Shown: positions 29,527-39,638, counted from the first letter of the stretch. The stretch: DNA of 64,000 nucleotides from JALYRV01 sp035512575 (GCA_035512575.1 DATKDT010000084.1:16735-80734), one strand, 5' to 3'. The notes: generated from the letters alone by a model not told the origin. A program made the numbers and translations.

Positions 29527-31580
29527 CAGAAGACGAGCCTCGCGTTGAGAAACGTCGAGAACAGATGGCCGCGATCGTAGATGTCTTTCAGCCCCTGCCC
29601 GAGTTTCATGGCCGCGATGCCTCCGACGATGACGATGTTATCGCTCAAAGGGGGGCGGAATTGAAAGCCCATCCCGTAGTCGAGGCCGATGGTCGGCCGG
29701 ATGTCACCCTGGAAGAGCAGCGCCTCGATGGAATCGGTGTGCGCGAACCGCAGGAAGCTGGTGTTCGCAAAGGCGCGCAGCTTCGGCGTGAGCTCGACGT
29801 CGAGGCCGGCATTCACCAGCATCACGCCGGGGTTCACGAAGTTCGCCTGCCCCTCATCCTTGTTCGTGCGGAGCGTGGGGAGCAGGCTCACCGGCGACAG
29901 CAGGCCCGTGCCCGTCTGCGCAAGCCGCAGGCCCTGACGGTTCCAGAGACTGAACGGCCCGCCCGCGAAGACGGGAATATCCACGATGGCGTCGAACCCG
30001 GATCCCTCGTCATCGCCGGGATCGGCATCGCCGGTCGCATAGAAGAACGCGCCCTTGATCCGCAGCCAGTCCTTGTCGATCGACACTTCGGCGGCCGCCA
30101 TCCGCGCGTTGATGTCCACCCGCTGCGCCGCGATCGGATTCACCGTCTCGTGTCCCAGTGCCTGATAGAACGCATGGCTGATGTTCCAGCGGCCCAGGTG
30201 TCCGTTCCCCGCCCACCCGAGATAGTAGGCATGCACCCTGTTCTCAACGATGACGCCGATCGGCGCCGGCCGAACGAGAAAGCCGTTGTGGTCGTAGTGC
30301 TGGCTTCCGTGATCGCGGTTGGCGTGGACGCTGAAAGACGCCGTGTACCCAGGCTTGATGAAGTCCTGGATGTAGACGTTGCCGATCCACACCTGCTGGC
30401 CGCGGCGCTTCCACTCGTTGAAGACGCTGTTGGTTTCCTTCTCGAGCAGATCGAACGCCGCGACGTTGAACTCGATGCGGCTCGACGCGAGCGTGCCGAA
30501 GACCCTGATGCCCGGCGCCTCGAGCACCGAGACGAAGCCCCGGAAATCGCTGCTGAACTCCTGGATGCCCGCGCGCACCGAGACGAAGTCGTAGTGGCTG
30601 CTCAGGTCCGCGAGCTTGACCTCGCCAAAGGCTTCCTGCAGCCCGATGTGCGATGACAGGCGGTTCGAGCGCCGGCGCACGTCGAAGTTGACCGCGCCGT
30701 ACTCCGCGGTGTTGAGGAAGTTCAGGCTGAAGGCCGGCTGGACGCGGAGACGCCAGTCGACCGGGCGATAGGCGGTGTCGCCGCGGAACAGATCGATCGA
30801 CGTGCGCACGACCGTCACCGGGAAGTACTGTCCGCCGCGGCCGAAAAAATCCTGGCTGCCCGGCCGTTTGGCCGACACGCCGCTGGGCGTGGGGAGATTG
30901 CGCCCCTCGAGCAGCGTGTCGCTCACGCCGAGCAACGTCAGGAACGTGCGGTTGCCGATGATCGGGCGGTCTCCCTTGAGGACATTGGTGTTGTAGGGGT
31001 CCCACCAGCGGCCGCTGACGTACGGGTAGTCGCCGCCGATCCCATACCGATCCCAGTCCGGCATCGTCAGGTTCCAGCGATCCGGAATCGGCATGAACAC
31101 CTTCTCGCCGGCCGGCAGCGGCACCGCTTCGCCGGTTGACGGCGTGCGCGGGCGCACGACGCGGCCGTAGGGCAGCGCCGGCTCTGGCGGCGGGGCGTCT
31201 GCGGCCGGCGCGGCGATGCGCCGCAACACGAGCTCGGTCGTGACGAGTTCCGACCGGCCGAGCCGCAAGTCCGCGCGCGTGAGCGGCTCGAAGCCGTCGG
31301 CAGTGACCGTGAGCGTGTAGTCGCCGGCGGGAACGTCGAGGAAGCGGAAGATGCCGTCAGCCGATGTCAGCGCGCGGCGCGTGCCGGGAAAGGCGACGGG
31401 GCGCCCCGAGGCGGCGCGCTGCCGGATCTCGACCGTCGCGCCCGGCACCGCGCGGCCGTCCTCCGCGCGGACGATGCCATGGATCGACGCCGCGCGCGCG
31501 GCCTGCCCGGGAATCGTCTGCGCGACCGACGGCGCGGCCACGAGCAGGACCGCCAGCACGGCTGCAGCTATCGGCGCCAT
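29526..31580 (-). CDS. Outer-membrane beta-barrel with carboxypeptidase-like N-domain
   Basis: 684 residues from the ATG at 31580, which gives the signal peptide MAPIAAAVLAVLLVAAPSVAQ. Residues about 35-115 are a carboxypeptidase-regulatory sandwich (GIVRAEDGRAVPGATVEIRQ, DVPAGDYTLTVTADGFEPL). The rest alternates hydrophobic and polar residues and ends in an aromatic C-terminus (LNARLVF), typical of BAM-inserted barrels. There is no TonB plug. It overlaps the GH63-like gene by 13 nt and the decaheme gene by 3 nt. Coupling to the decaheme protein suggests a porin-cytochrome role, which is inference. Confidence 0.8.
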
Positions 31581-34240
31581 TCGTCGATGAGATTGGCCAC
31601 CAGGCCGGTCCAGCCTGTCTGGTGATTCGCGCCGAGTCCCGCGCCGTTGTCGCCGTGGAAGTATTCGTTGAACAGCAGCAGATCCCGCCAGTGCGGATCC
31701 TGCTGGAAGCGCTCGGTGCCGCCGTAAATCCGGCGGCGTCCATCGCTGCCGCGCGTGAAGAGCCCGATCATGCGATCGGCCGTCTCCCGCGCCATGTCGG
31801 CAGGCGTGAGCGGCGCGCCCGCGCCGGCCGGCGTCGACACGGCGAACTCGGGGCCGAACGCCTCGCCGAATTTCACGAACGACTCGATCAGCAGGAACGA
31901 GGTCGGGAACCACACGGGTCCGCGCCAGTTGGAGTTGCCACCCTTGATCTTCACGTCCGCTTCCGCGGGCTCGTAGCGCACGGTGCCGCTGCCGAAACTG
32001 AACGGGTGGTGCTCGTGATGCTTCGACAGCGAGCGGATGCCGCCCGGCGACAGAAATTCGTTCTCGTCCCAGACATGCTGCAGCAGGCGCTCGAGCTGAT
32101 GACGGTCGACGATCGAGAGCACATCGCGCCGCTCGCCGTCCCGCGTTTCGATGAAGCAGGCCTGGCCCACCAGATCGGGACGGTTCCTGATGAACCAGTG
32201 CACGTCGTTGAGGAAGTTCGGCAGGTTCCGGAGCTTCGACTCTTCGAGCACGTCAATCGCGAACAGCGGGATCAGGCCGACCAGCGATCGCACCTCGAAC
32301 TTGTGGAACGAGCCGTCCTGATAGCGCAGCACGTCATAGAAGAAGCCGTCTTCCTCGTCCCACAGCTGGTAGTCGCGGCCGCCCATCTTCTTCATCGCGC
32401 CGCCGATGTAGATGAAGTGCTGGAAGAACTTCGTCGCCATGCCTTCGTACACGCGGTTGTGCTCTGCGAGCTCCAGCGCAATCCGCATCATGTGCAGGCA
32501 GAAGAAGCCCATCCACCCGGTCGCGTCCGACTGCTCGAGAATCGCCCCGTTGGGCAGCTTCTCGCTGCGATCGACGACCGTGATGTTGTCGAGGCCGAGA
32601 AAGCCGCCCTCGAAGACGTTCATGCCCTGGCTGTCGACCTTGTTCACCCACCAGGCGAAGTTGATCAGCAGTTTCTGGAAGCACTTCTCGAGGAAGACCG
32701 TGTCCCCCTTCCCGGTGCGCGCCTTCTCGATGTTGTAGACGCGCCAGCAGCCCCACGCGTGCACGGGAGGGTTGAGATCGGAGAACTCCCACTCGTAGGC
32801 CGGGATCTGCCCGTTTGGATGCTGGAACTGCTCGAACAGCAGCACCCAGAGGTTCTCCTTCGCGAAGTGCGGATCGACCAGCGCGAGCGCGACGCAGTGG
32901 AAGGCGAGGTCCCACGCCGCGAACCACGGATACTCCCACTTGTCGGGCATCGAGAGGATCCGCATCGAGTTGAGATGGCGCCAGCTCGCGTTGCGGATGC
33001 GGCGCCGCGACGCCGGCGGCGGCATGGCCGGATTGTCGCCTTCCATCCACTGCGCGACATCGAAGAGATAGATCTGCTTCGTCCACAACATGCCGGCCAG
33101 CGCCTGCCGCTGCACCAGCTTCTCATCGTCGGTTGCGCGTGGAGGATGGATGGACGCGTAGAACGCGTCGGCCTCGGATCGGCGCTCGCGAACGATCGAC
33201 TCGACGCGGCCGAGCGGATCGTCCATCGACGCCGGCGCAAGCCGCAGGTGCCACACCGTCGAGCCGCCCGCGGGCACCATGGCGCGATAGTGGAGGCAGG
33301 CCTTCGTGCCGACCTCGTCCGGGTTGACGGTCTCCTCGCCGTTCACGATGGCGCGATGGAAGGCATCCTTGGTGAAGCGGCTTGCGGACGTCGCGTCGCC
33401 GCCGAACACGGCCGCGCCGTTCGTTTCGTTGTCGGTGAAGAGGGCGCTGCCGTCAGCCGGTCCGTACAGATGGCGCCGGCCCAGCCGGTACTCGAACATC
33501 AGGTTCGACATCGGCGTCGTGCCCTGATCGTCGGCGGCAAGCGACTGAAACGTGCCGCCGCCCGCGCCGCGCGTGATGCGCGGCTGCGGCAGCCGTTCGG
33601 CCCCCCATCCCCAGGTGTTGCGGAACCACAGATGCGGGATGACGTGCAGCTCCGCGGCCTCGGGGCCGCGGTTGAAGGCTTCGATGCGGATGCAGATGTC
33701 TTCGGCGTCGGCCTTCGCGTACTCGATCACGATGTCGAAATACCGGTCGCCGTCGAAGACGCCGGTGTCGAGCAGCTCGAACTCCATCCCGGCGCCGCCG
33801 CGGCCGCGGTTCTCATCCAGCAGGCGCGCGTACGGAAATTCCGCGTGCGGATATTTGTAGAGCAGCTTCATGTAGCTGCCGGTCGGCGTCGCGTCGAGGT
33901 AGAAGTAGTACTCCTTGACGTCTTCCCCGCGGTTGCCCTCGCTCGAGGTCAGGCCGAACATCCGCTCTTTCAGGATCGGATCGCGCCCGTTCCAGAAGGC
34001 GGGCGCGCACACGAGCAGCTGATAGCGGTCCGAGAGCGCGGCGATGCCGTCTTCGCCCCAGCGGTAGGCCTTGCTGCGGGCTTTGTCGTGCGGCAGGAAG
34101 TTCCACGCGTCGCCGTTCGCGCTGTAGTCCTCGCGCACGGTGCCCCAGGCGCGCTCCGAGACGTAGCAGCCCCACTTGCGCCACGCGGGAACAGGGGGCA
34201 CGAACGGTTCGGCAAGGCGTCGATGTTCGGCGGTCGGCAT
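31568..34240 (-). CDS. GH63 / MGH1-like glycosidase
   Basis: 890 residues, no signal peptide. Family features: WGTVREDYSANGDAWNFLPH near the N-terminus (RAWGTVREDYS), the aromatic VIPHLWFRNTWGW, KWEYPWFAAWDLAFHCVAL with its conserved Asp, PAYEWEFSDLNPPVHAWGC, and NSNWRGPVWFP. These match the (alpha/alpha)6-barrel glucosidases related to mannosylglycerate/glucosylglycerate hydrolases and yeast YMR196W. Probably releases glucose or mannose from a small glycoside; the substrate cannot be read from sequence. First gene of a six-gene operon. The start lies 25 nt from the divergent aquaporin gene. Confidence 0.88.
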   Translation of the reverse strand: MPTAEHRRLAEPFVPPVPAWRKWGCYVSERAWGTVREDYSANGDAWNFLPHDKARSKAYRWGEDGIAALSDRYQLLVCAPAFWNGRDPILKERMFGLTSSEGNRGEDVKEYYFYLDATPTGSYMKLLYKYPHAEFPYARLLDENRGRGGAGMEFELLDTGVFDGDRYFDIVIEYAKADAEDICIRIEAFNRGPEAAELHVIPHLWFRNTWGWGAERLPQPRITRGAGGGTFQSLAADDQGTTPMSNLMFEYRLGRRHLYGPADGSALFTDNETNGAAVFGGDATSASRFTKDAFHRAIVNGEETVNPDEVGTKACLHYRAMVPAGGSTVWHLRLAPASMDDPLGRVESIVRERRSEADAFYASIHPPRATDDEKLVQRQALAGMLWTKQIYLFDVAQWMEGDNPAMPPPASRRRIRNASWRHLNSMRILSMPDKWEYPWFAAWDLAFHCVALALVDPHFAKENLWVLLFEQFQHPNGQIPAYEWEFSDLNPPVHAWGCWRVYNIEKARTGKGDTVFLEKCFQKLLINFAWWVNKVDSQGMNVFEGGFLGLDNITVVDRSEKLPNGAILEQSDATGWMGFFCLHMMRIALELAEHNRVYEGMATKFFQHFIYIGGAMKKMGGRDYQLWDEEDGFFYDVLRYQDGSFHKFEVRSLVGLIPLFAIDVLEESKLRNLPNFLNDVHWFIRNRPDLVGQACFIETRDGERRDVLSIVDRHQLERLLQHVWDENEFLSPGGIRSLSKHHEHHPFSFGSGTVRYEPAEADVKIKGGNSNWRGPVWFPTSFLLIESFVKFGEAFGPEFAVSTPAGAGAPLTPADMARETADRMIGLFTRGSDGRRRIYGGTERFQQDPHWRDLLLFNEYFHGDNGAGLGANHQTGWTGLVANLIDEWRR

Positions 34241-34265
34241 GGCGGACGGGTATTATGCGACAACC
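34241..34265. promoter_or_regulatory. Very short divergent promoter region
   Basis: Only 25 nt separate two divergent start codons. It contains one AT-rich hexamer, TATTAT (34251-34256), which reads as a -10-like box on the plus strand (9 nt before the aquaporin ATG) and as ATAATA on the minus strand. Both transcripts would be nearly leaderless if it is used. No good -35 box is evident. Confidence 0.35.
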
Positions 34266-35351
34266 ATGCGTGAACGCATGCTTATCTATGCCTGCGAGCT
34301 GCTCGGCACCGCCGTGATGCTGTTCCTGGGCGTCACGGCCGTGACCGTCATGTGGGGCGAGGGCTCGCCGGTGCCGGCCGTCGATCCGCCGGCCCTGCGC
34401 CGCCTGATCACGGGACTGCTCTTCGCGGGCGGCGCCACATTCGTCGTCTATTCGCCCCTCGGGCAGCGAAGCGGGGGGCACATCAATCCGGCGGTGACCC
34501 TCGCATTCTGGCGCCTCGGGAAATTTCCAGGCCGCGACGTGCTGCCCTACATCGCGGCGCAGCTGACCGGGGCGGTCGCGGGCGTGGCGCTTGCGGCTCT
34601 GGCCTGGGGCGACACCGCGCGCAGCGTCCGGCTTGCCCTGACCGCGCCCGGGGAAGGCTGGACGTGGATGGGCGCCCTCGCCGCTGAAGCCGCCGCGACC
34701 TTCGCGCTGGTCTTCCTGATCTTCGTGTGCGTCAACAAGCCGGCGCTCGCGGCGCGTACCGGCATCCTCGCCGGCAGCCTCGTGGCGGTGCTGGTCACCA
34801 TCGAAGCGCCGATCTCGGGTACCAGCGTGAACCCCGCGCGCAGCCTCGCGCCGGCGCTGCTGGTGCCGGAGATGCGCGACCAGTGGATCTACCTCGCCGG
34901 CCCGATCGCCGGCGCGCTGCTCGCCGCCGTCGCCTATCGGCGGCGGTGGGGCGGCACCACCGTCTGCGCGAAGCTGTATCACACGGCCGCGTATCCGTGT
35001 CCCTTCGAGACCTGCGGCTACCGCATTGCAGGCGCGGGCGAGGTGATCATGACCGAGGGAGAAACCGGCGCCGAGGCCTATCTCGTCGAACGGGGCGAGC
35101 TGCGCGTGACGCGCGACGCCGCGCTGCTCGCGGAACTCGGGCCGGGCGCGTGGGTGGGCGAGATGAGCCTGCTGCTCGACGAACCGCGTTCCGCAACGGT
35201 CACGGCCATCACCGACGTGCAGCTTCGCCGCGTGACCAGAGACTCGTTCGGGCGCCTGCTCGCCGAGGATCCCGCACGCACCCAGGAGATGCTGCGGCAG
35301 CTTGCCGCGCGCGTGCGTGAATCCAATCGCCGGCTCGCGGGAGGGCGCTGA
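34266..35351 (+). CDS. Aquaporin fused to a cyclic-nucleotide-binding domain
   Basis: 361 residues from the ATG at 34266. Residues about 5-235 form a MIP channel with six helices and both pore motifs: GGHINPAVT (NPA at 74-76) and GTSVNPARS (NPA at 189-191), the latter followed by the Arg of the selectivity filter. A Cys-containing linker (CAKLYHTAAYPCPFETCGY) leads to a CRP-like domain at about 260-345 with GEMSLLLDEPRSATV, keeping the phosphate-cassette Glu and Arg. This implies water or small-solute flux gated by cyclic nucleotide. Stop and start codons overlap with the next gene (TGATG). Confidence 0.9.
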   Translation: MRERMLIYACELLGTAVMLFLGVTAVTVMWGEGSPVPAVDPPALRRLITGLLFAGGATFVVYSPLGQRSGGHINPAVTLAFWRLGKFPGRDVLPYIAAQLTGAVAGVALAALAWGDTARSVRLALTAPGEGWTWMGALAAEAAATFALVFLIFVCVNKPALAARTGILAGSLVAVLVTIEAPISGTSVNPARSLAPALLVPEMRDQWIYLAGPIAGALLAAVAYRRRWGGTTVCAKLYHTAAYPCPFETCGYRIAGAGEVIMTEGETGAEAYLVERGELRVTRDAALLAELGPGAWVGEMSLLLDEPRSATVTAITDVQLRRVTRDSFGRLLAEDPARTQEMLRQLAARVRESNRRLAGGR

Positions 35352-36157
35352 TGCTGGTCCGCTTCTGGGGCGTGCGAGGGTCGGTGCCGTGGGCGACGCC
35401 GAGCGCGATCGGCCACGGCTGCAATACGCCCTGCATCGAGATCACCGACGAGCGCTCGGGCACCACCCTCATCCTCGACGCCGGCTCCGGCATCGTCGGC
35501 GTCGGCCTCGCGCTCGAAGGAGAGCCGCGCGAGCTGCCGATTCTGCTGACGCACTATCACTGGGACCACGTGCAGGGGCTCCCGTTTCTGGCCCAGTTGT
35601 ATCAGCCCGGATGGAGTCCGAGAATTTTTGCGCCGAGATTCGAGTCCAGCGAACCCGACTGGGTCGAGACGATTTTCCGATCGCCCTTTTTCCCGGTGCC
35701 GGTCGATCGTCTGCCGAATCGACCGTCGGTCACGATCATCGGGCCCGGCGACGTGCCGATCGAGGGATTCCACATCACGGCCATCCCGCTGAATCATCCC
35801 GGCGGGTGCCTCGGGTACCGCGTGCGCGGCGCCGACGGGGATCTGGTCTACGCGACCGATCATGAATTCGGCAGCGCGCCGCATGACGAGGCGCTCGCGC
35901 ACTTCGCGCGCGGCGCCGCCGCCATCATTCTCGACGCCCACTTCACGCCCGACGAGATCGGCGCGCATGCCGGCTGGGGCCACAGCGACTGGCGCACCTG
36001 CGCGGAGTTCGCCGGCGCGAACGGCATCGGCGCGCTCTGGCTCTTCCACCACAAGCCGGGACGCAGCGACGAGGAGCTGGTGGAGATCAGACGGGCGGCG
36101 CAGCAGGTCTTCGCGGCGACCGACACGGCGGGTGAGGGGCAGACGCTGCGGATCTGA
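35351..36157 (+). CDS. MBL-fold metallohydrolase
   Basis: 268 residues. Metallo-beta-lactamase fold with LTHYHWDHVQGLPF (HxHxDH), a second metal His in PLNHPGGCLGYRV, Asp in VYATDHE and a C-terminal His in LWLFHHKPG. RFWGVRGSVP at the start is typical of the branch that includes cyclic phosphodiesterase- and PhnP-like enzymes. Coupled by a TGATG overlap to the aquaporin-CNB gene, it could remove the cyclic nucleotide that gates the channel; this is inference. A diverged copy of its last 109 nt (36049-36157) occurs at 44635-44743. Confidence 0.87.
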   Translation: MLVRFWGVRGSVPWATPSAIGHGCNTPCIEITDERSGTTLILDAGSGIVGVGLALEGEPRELPILLTHYHWDHVQGLPFLAQLYQPGWSPRIFAPRFESSEPDWVETIFRSPFFPVPVDRLPNRPSVTIIGPGDVPIEGFHITAIPLNHPGGCLGYRVRGADGDLVYATDHEFGSAPHDEALAHFARGAAAIILDAHFTPDEIGAHAGWGHSDWRTCAEFAGANGIGALWLFHHKPGRSDEELVEIRRAAQQVFAATDTAGEGQTLRI

Positions 36158-36194
36158 GCGATAGGAGCGACGTGTCGGGGGTGACGGCAGCCGG

Positions 36195-38039
36195 TCAGGT
36201 CCGCGAGTGCAGCACGTACATCGGATACGTGCCGTAGGCTTTCGCGAGCGGCGTCTGACCCACGTAGAGGCACGCGAAGTCCTCCACCTGATTCGACGCG
36301 GCGAGCGCCGCAAACGCGCGGCTGCCGTACACCTGGCCTGGCGGCGTCACGGGTTCGATGCGGGCGGCGAGAGCGACGTGCGCGCCTAGATAATTCACCC
36401 GTCCCGTAACCGGGTCGCTGCACGCGTATGCCGGGCCCGCATGCACCGCGACCCGAAGGCTCAAGGTGTTCGGAAGTCCGTAGGCAGACCAATCGGTCGC
36501 TCCGAGCGCCTCACTCAGGCGGAGCGCGAATCGTCCGGTCTGCTGAACATCCCTGAACACCAGGTAGAGCCCATCCCCCCAGGTATTAGTCAGCAGGGGC
36601 TGCTCGCTCGCCGTGGCCAGCACGTCTGAGATGCGGCCCAGATAGTGCTTTACGAACCGCGGAATTTCTTCTTCGGTCAACTTACTGAACCCAGCGACGT
36701 CGGCAAACAAAATGCCGACGACCTGCGCATCGAAGCCGGACGCGTTTGCGTCCCGGCCGTCGCTGCCGGCATCCGCGCCAGCGGATGTGACACGGATCGG
36801 TGCACCTTGCTGTAGCGCGCGAAGATCCACGATCTCGACGCGGCGGTTCCGTTTGCGCCAGTACTCAACGGACGCGGCCGTGCCTCCTGCCCCGTCGCCG
36901 GGTCGGCCGTCCCACACCGCGAAGCACACCAGATCCGTCTCCAGCTCGCCGGCGCGGAGAGCCGCAAGCCCGTCGAGCAGGTGCAAGCCGTACTGGTAGG
37001 ACATCGCGCCTCCCGGCATGCGCTGCTCGGAAGCCGTGACGACTTCCTTCGCGGATGCGAGCAGCGCTCGGTAGCGCGGTGCCCAGGCGGATGCCGCGGG
37101 GAAGTCCATCGAATCCCGTTCGAAATCCTCCGGGTTGTACGGCAGCACGATGTAAAGCTCCGCGCGCGGCTGGAGCGATTCCAGAAACAGAATGTCGCCG
37201 CCGGTGCCGGCGGAGGAATAACCGAAGCCGATATCGAAGCCGCGGAGCCGCTCGTCGACGGCGCGGCGGACCGCTTCTTCGAGCGCGGGGGGAAAACGAG
37301 GGGCCGGTCGCTCCGGTCGATCGATGCCATGTCCCGAAAAGAGGCCCACCGCCGGAATTGGAAAGCACGCGTCGAACGGCGCCACGTCCGCCTGCTGATA
37401 ACGCAGGATCAACCGTGCGTTGCGGCGCGTAGACACGAGGTCGCTCACGCCCGGCGCCCCGCGCGCAACCGCCTCGCGGTACCACGCTGCGGCCGCGGGA
37501 AAATCGCGCAGGAGCAGTTCCGCTTCGCCGAGCGTGGCGAGCAGCCAGTACGTGTCAGGGCGAGGTCGCCCTTCGTTCCACGACGCACGACACTGGTCGC
37601 GCACAGTCCTGGCTAGCGCACGCGATTGTTCGTGATCGCCCAATAGCAGCGCCATCGTCGCCGCGTTGATGCCGCTCCAGTACCCACTGGAGCGACGGTG
37701 CGCTTCCAGATACCATTTCAACGCGTTGGCGAGGTGCTGGCGGCGGGCGGCCACGTCCGACGTCTCGGCCCAGAGATCCTTGTACGTCCTGGCCAGGGTC
37801 CCAATCGCCTCCTCGGCTACCTGTGCGTCGGCATGACCCTCCTCCACCAGCGTGCGGAGCAGTGGGTTGGCTTGGCGGCTTGCCCCGGTGCGGGCGAGTG
37901 CAAGGCCGAGCAACTGGCGCAGGCCGCGGTGGCCCGGGAACTCGCGCAACCCCCGCGCCACGAGGTCGTACGCGGCGAGCGGCTCGGCCTGCTTCAGGAG
38001 CGCCGTGGCGCCACGCTGGTATTCCTCGACGGACCTCAT
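36195..38039 (-). CDS. TPR-sensor (TRAFs-binding-like) protein with divergent class III nucleotide cyclase domain
   Basis: 614 residues from the ATG at 38039. Residues 1-230 are a TPR-like sensor of the TRAFs-binding/TPR-S type (TLARTYKDLWAE, SSGYWSGINAATMALLLGD). Residues about 245-420 are an alpha/beta domain with GFGYSSAGTGGDILFLESL and ELYIVLPYNPEDFERDS, possibly SLOG-like. Residues about 440-614 are a class III cyclase domain with both metal Asp (FADVAGFS, NTWGDGLYLVF). The adenine-selecting Lys and Asp and the transition-state Asn are replaced (Asn, Ala, Ala; GAHVALAAR). The product nucleotide is therefore uncertain. Divergent from the TIR gene across 54 nt. Confidence 0.82.
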   Translation of the reverse strand: MRSVEEYQRGATALLKQAEPLAAYDLVARGLREFPGHRGLRQLLGLALARTGASRQANPLLRTLVEEGHADAQVAEEAIGTLARTYKDLWAETSDVAARRQHLANALKWYLEAHRRSSGYWSGINAATMALLLGDHEQSRALARTVRDQCRASWNEGRPRPDTYWLLATLGEAELLLRDFPAAAAWYREAVARGAPGVSDLVSTRRNARLILRYQQADVAPFDACFPIPAVGLFSGHGIDRPERPAPRFPPALEEAVRRAVDERLRGFDIGFGYSSAGTGGDILFLESLQPRAELYIVLPYNPEDFERDSMDFPAASAWAPRYRALLASAKEVVTASEQRMPGGAMSYQYGLHLLDGLAALRAGELETDLVCFAVWDGRPGDGAGGTAASVEYWRKRNRRVEIVDLRALQQGAPIRVTSAGADAGSDGRDANASGFDAQVVGILFADVAGFSKLTEEEIPRFVKHYLGRISDVLATASEQPLLTNTWGDGLYLVFRDVQQTGRFALRLSEALGATDWSAYGLPNTLSLRVAVHAGPAYACSDPVTGRVNYLGAHVALAARIEPVTPPGQVYGSRAFAALAASNQVEDFACLYVGQTPLAKAYGTYPMYVLHSRT

Positions 38040-38093
38040 ACGGCTGATGAACAACAATGTTATCGTTCTGGCGGTTTTCGCGGAAGGAGCCGA

Positions 38094-39638
38094 ATGCGGC
38101 AGGATTTCGAGGGGGACGCGTTTATCAGTTACGCGCACCTCGACAACTTCGAGCTCATCGAGGGACACAAGGGGTGGGTGGCCAACCTGCACCGCGCGCT
38201 GGAGGTGCGCGTCGGCCAGCTGCTCGGCAAGTCGCCACACATCTGGCGCGACCCCAAACTCCAGGGCAACGACCTGTTCGGCGAAACGCTCATCGAGAAG
38301 CTGCACCGCGTGGCGGTCCTCGTCACGGTCGTATCCCCCCGCTACGTGAAATCCGAGTGGACGATTCGCGAGTTGAAGGAATTCTATGCGGCCGCGGAAG
38401 AACAAGGCGGCATTCGCGTCGGCGACAAAGCGCGCGTCTTCAAGGTGCTGAAGACGCCGGTGCCGCTCGAGAAGATGCCGCCCGAACTGCGCATGCTGCT
38501 CGGTTACGAGTTCTTCAAGGTGGAGCCGGAGACCGGCAAGATTCGCGAGCTCGATGACGTCTTCGGCCCCGATGCGCAGCGCGAGTTCTGGATCAAACTG
38601 GACGATTTGGCGCACGATCTGGTCGCGCTGCTCGAACAGATGTACGCGGGGGACACCGCGCTCAATCAACCTGGGCGCGGGCCTGCGGTTCTCACGCCCG
38701 CCGCCGCGATCGCCGGCAACCCCAAGGCCGCCAAGGGCGCGGTCTTCCTCGCCGAAACGACCAGCGACCAGCGTGAACCCCGCGAACTGCTTCGGCGCGA
38801 TTTGCAACAGCACGGATACACGGTGCTGCCGGCCGAGCCGCTCCCCATGGTCGCCGAAGACGCCTCCACCGTTATTCGCGAAAGCCTCGCGCGTTGCTGC
38901 CTGTCGGTTCACCTGCTGGGCCGGTCTTACAGCGTGGTGCCCGAGGGCGGTCTGATATCGCTCATTGAATTGCAGCACGAGCTCGCCGCAGCGCGTGCCG
39001 AGGACGAGACGTTTCAACGGCTGCTGTGGGCGCCGCAGGGACAACAGGTCACCGACGAGCGCCAGGTGAACCTGATCGAACGCGTGCGCCGCGATCCGCG
39101 CATGCACGATCGCGCGGACCTCCTGGAAACGCCATTCGAGGATCTGCGGACCACGGTGCAGGAGTGGCTGACGCGCGAATCGAAGAGCGCGAAACCGGGG
39201 GACCCGTCGCTGCCCGCCGGGTCGGTCCCCCAGCTGTATTTCATTGCCGAACAGCGGGATGCGGAGCTCATTCACCCGTGGGCCGACGCGCTGTTCGAAC
39301 AGCGCGTCGAGGTGATCCGCCCGTGGTTCGACGGCGATGAATCCGAGATTCGCGCCTATCACGAAGAGAATCTGACGCTCTGCGACGGCGTGCTGATCTT
39401 CTACGGAGCAGGGAACGAGCTGTGGCTGCAACGCAAGCTCCGCGAGCTGCAGAAGGCGGCGGGCTACGGCCGCGTGAAGCGACGTCCTGTGGTGGGCGTG
39501 TGCCTGATCGGGACACGTACGAGCGAGAAGGAACGGTTTCGGTCCCACGAAGCCGTTGTCATGCCGCAGTGGGACGGAGTGTCACTTCCTGCCTTGCAAC
39601 CGTTCATCACGCAGCTGAAGGCGGATGCCCCTGTTTAA
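38094..39638 (+). CDS. TIR-domain protein with repeated TIR-like domains
   Basis: 514 residues; ATG at 38094 with GGAAGGAG 5 nt before. The first TIR domain (about 8-150) starts GDAFISYAHLDNFELIE and carries the putative NADase Glu in YVKSEWTIRELKEFY. Two further alpha/beta segments look TIR-like but divergent: about 215-330 (GAVFLAETTSDQREPRELLR) and about 385-510 (QLYFIAEQRDAELIHPWAD; CDGVLIFYGAGNELW). No cyclic-nucleotide-binding domain is visible. Likely the effector of the island, depleting NAD+ or making a signalling nucleotide. Overlaps the nSTAND gene by 14 nt. Confidence 0.85.
   Translation: MRQDFEGDAFISYAHLDNFELIEGHKGWVANLHRALEVRVGQLLGKSPHIWRDPKLQGNDLFGETLIEKLHRVAVLVTVVSPRYVKSEWTIRELKEFYAAAEEQGGIRVGDKARVFKVLKTPVPLEKMPPELRMLLGYEFFKVEPETGKIRELDDVFGPDAQREFWIKLDDLAHDLVALLEQMYAGDTALNQPGRGPAVLTPAAAIAGNPKAAKGAVFLAETTSDQREPRELLRRDLQQHGYTVLPAEPLPMVAEDASTVIRESLARCCLSVHLLGRSYSVVPEGGLISLIELQHELAAARAEDETFQRLLWAPQGQQVTDERQVNLIERVRRDPRMHDRADLLETPFEDLRTTVQEWLTRESKSAKPGDPSLPAGSVPQLYFIAEQRDAELIHPWADALFEQRVEVIRPWFDGDESEIRAYHEENLTLCDGVLIFYGAGNELWLQRKLRELQKAAGYGRVKRRPVVGVCLIGTRTSEKERFRSHEAVVMPQWDGVSLPALQPFITQLKADAPV

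Noticed and set aside
31364..34273. 969-codon plus-strand frame opposite the GH63-like gene
   Set aside because: Shadow of high-GC coding on the other strand: Arg/Ala/Val-rich, no motifs, while the minus strand has clear family motifs.
36195..39548. 1117-codon minus-strand frame
   Set aside because: The part upstream of 38039 is antisense to the TIR gene; the real start is the ATG at 38039.
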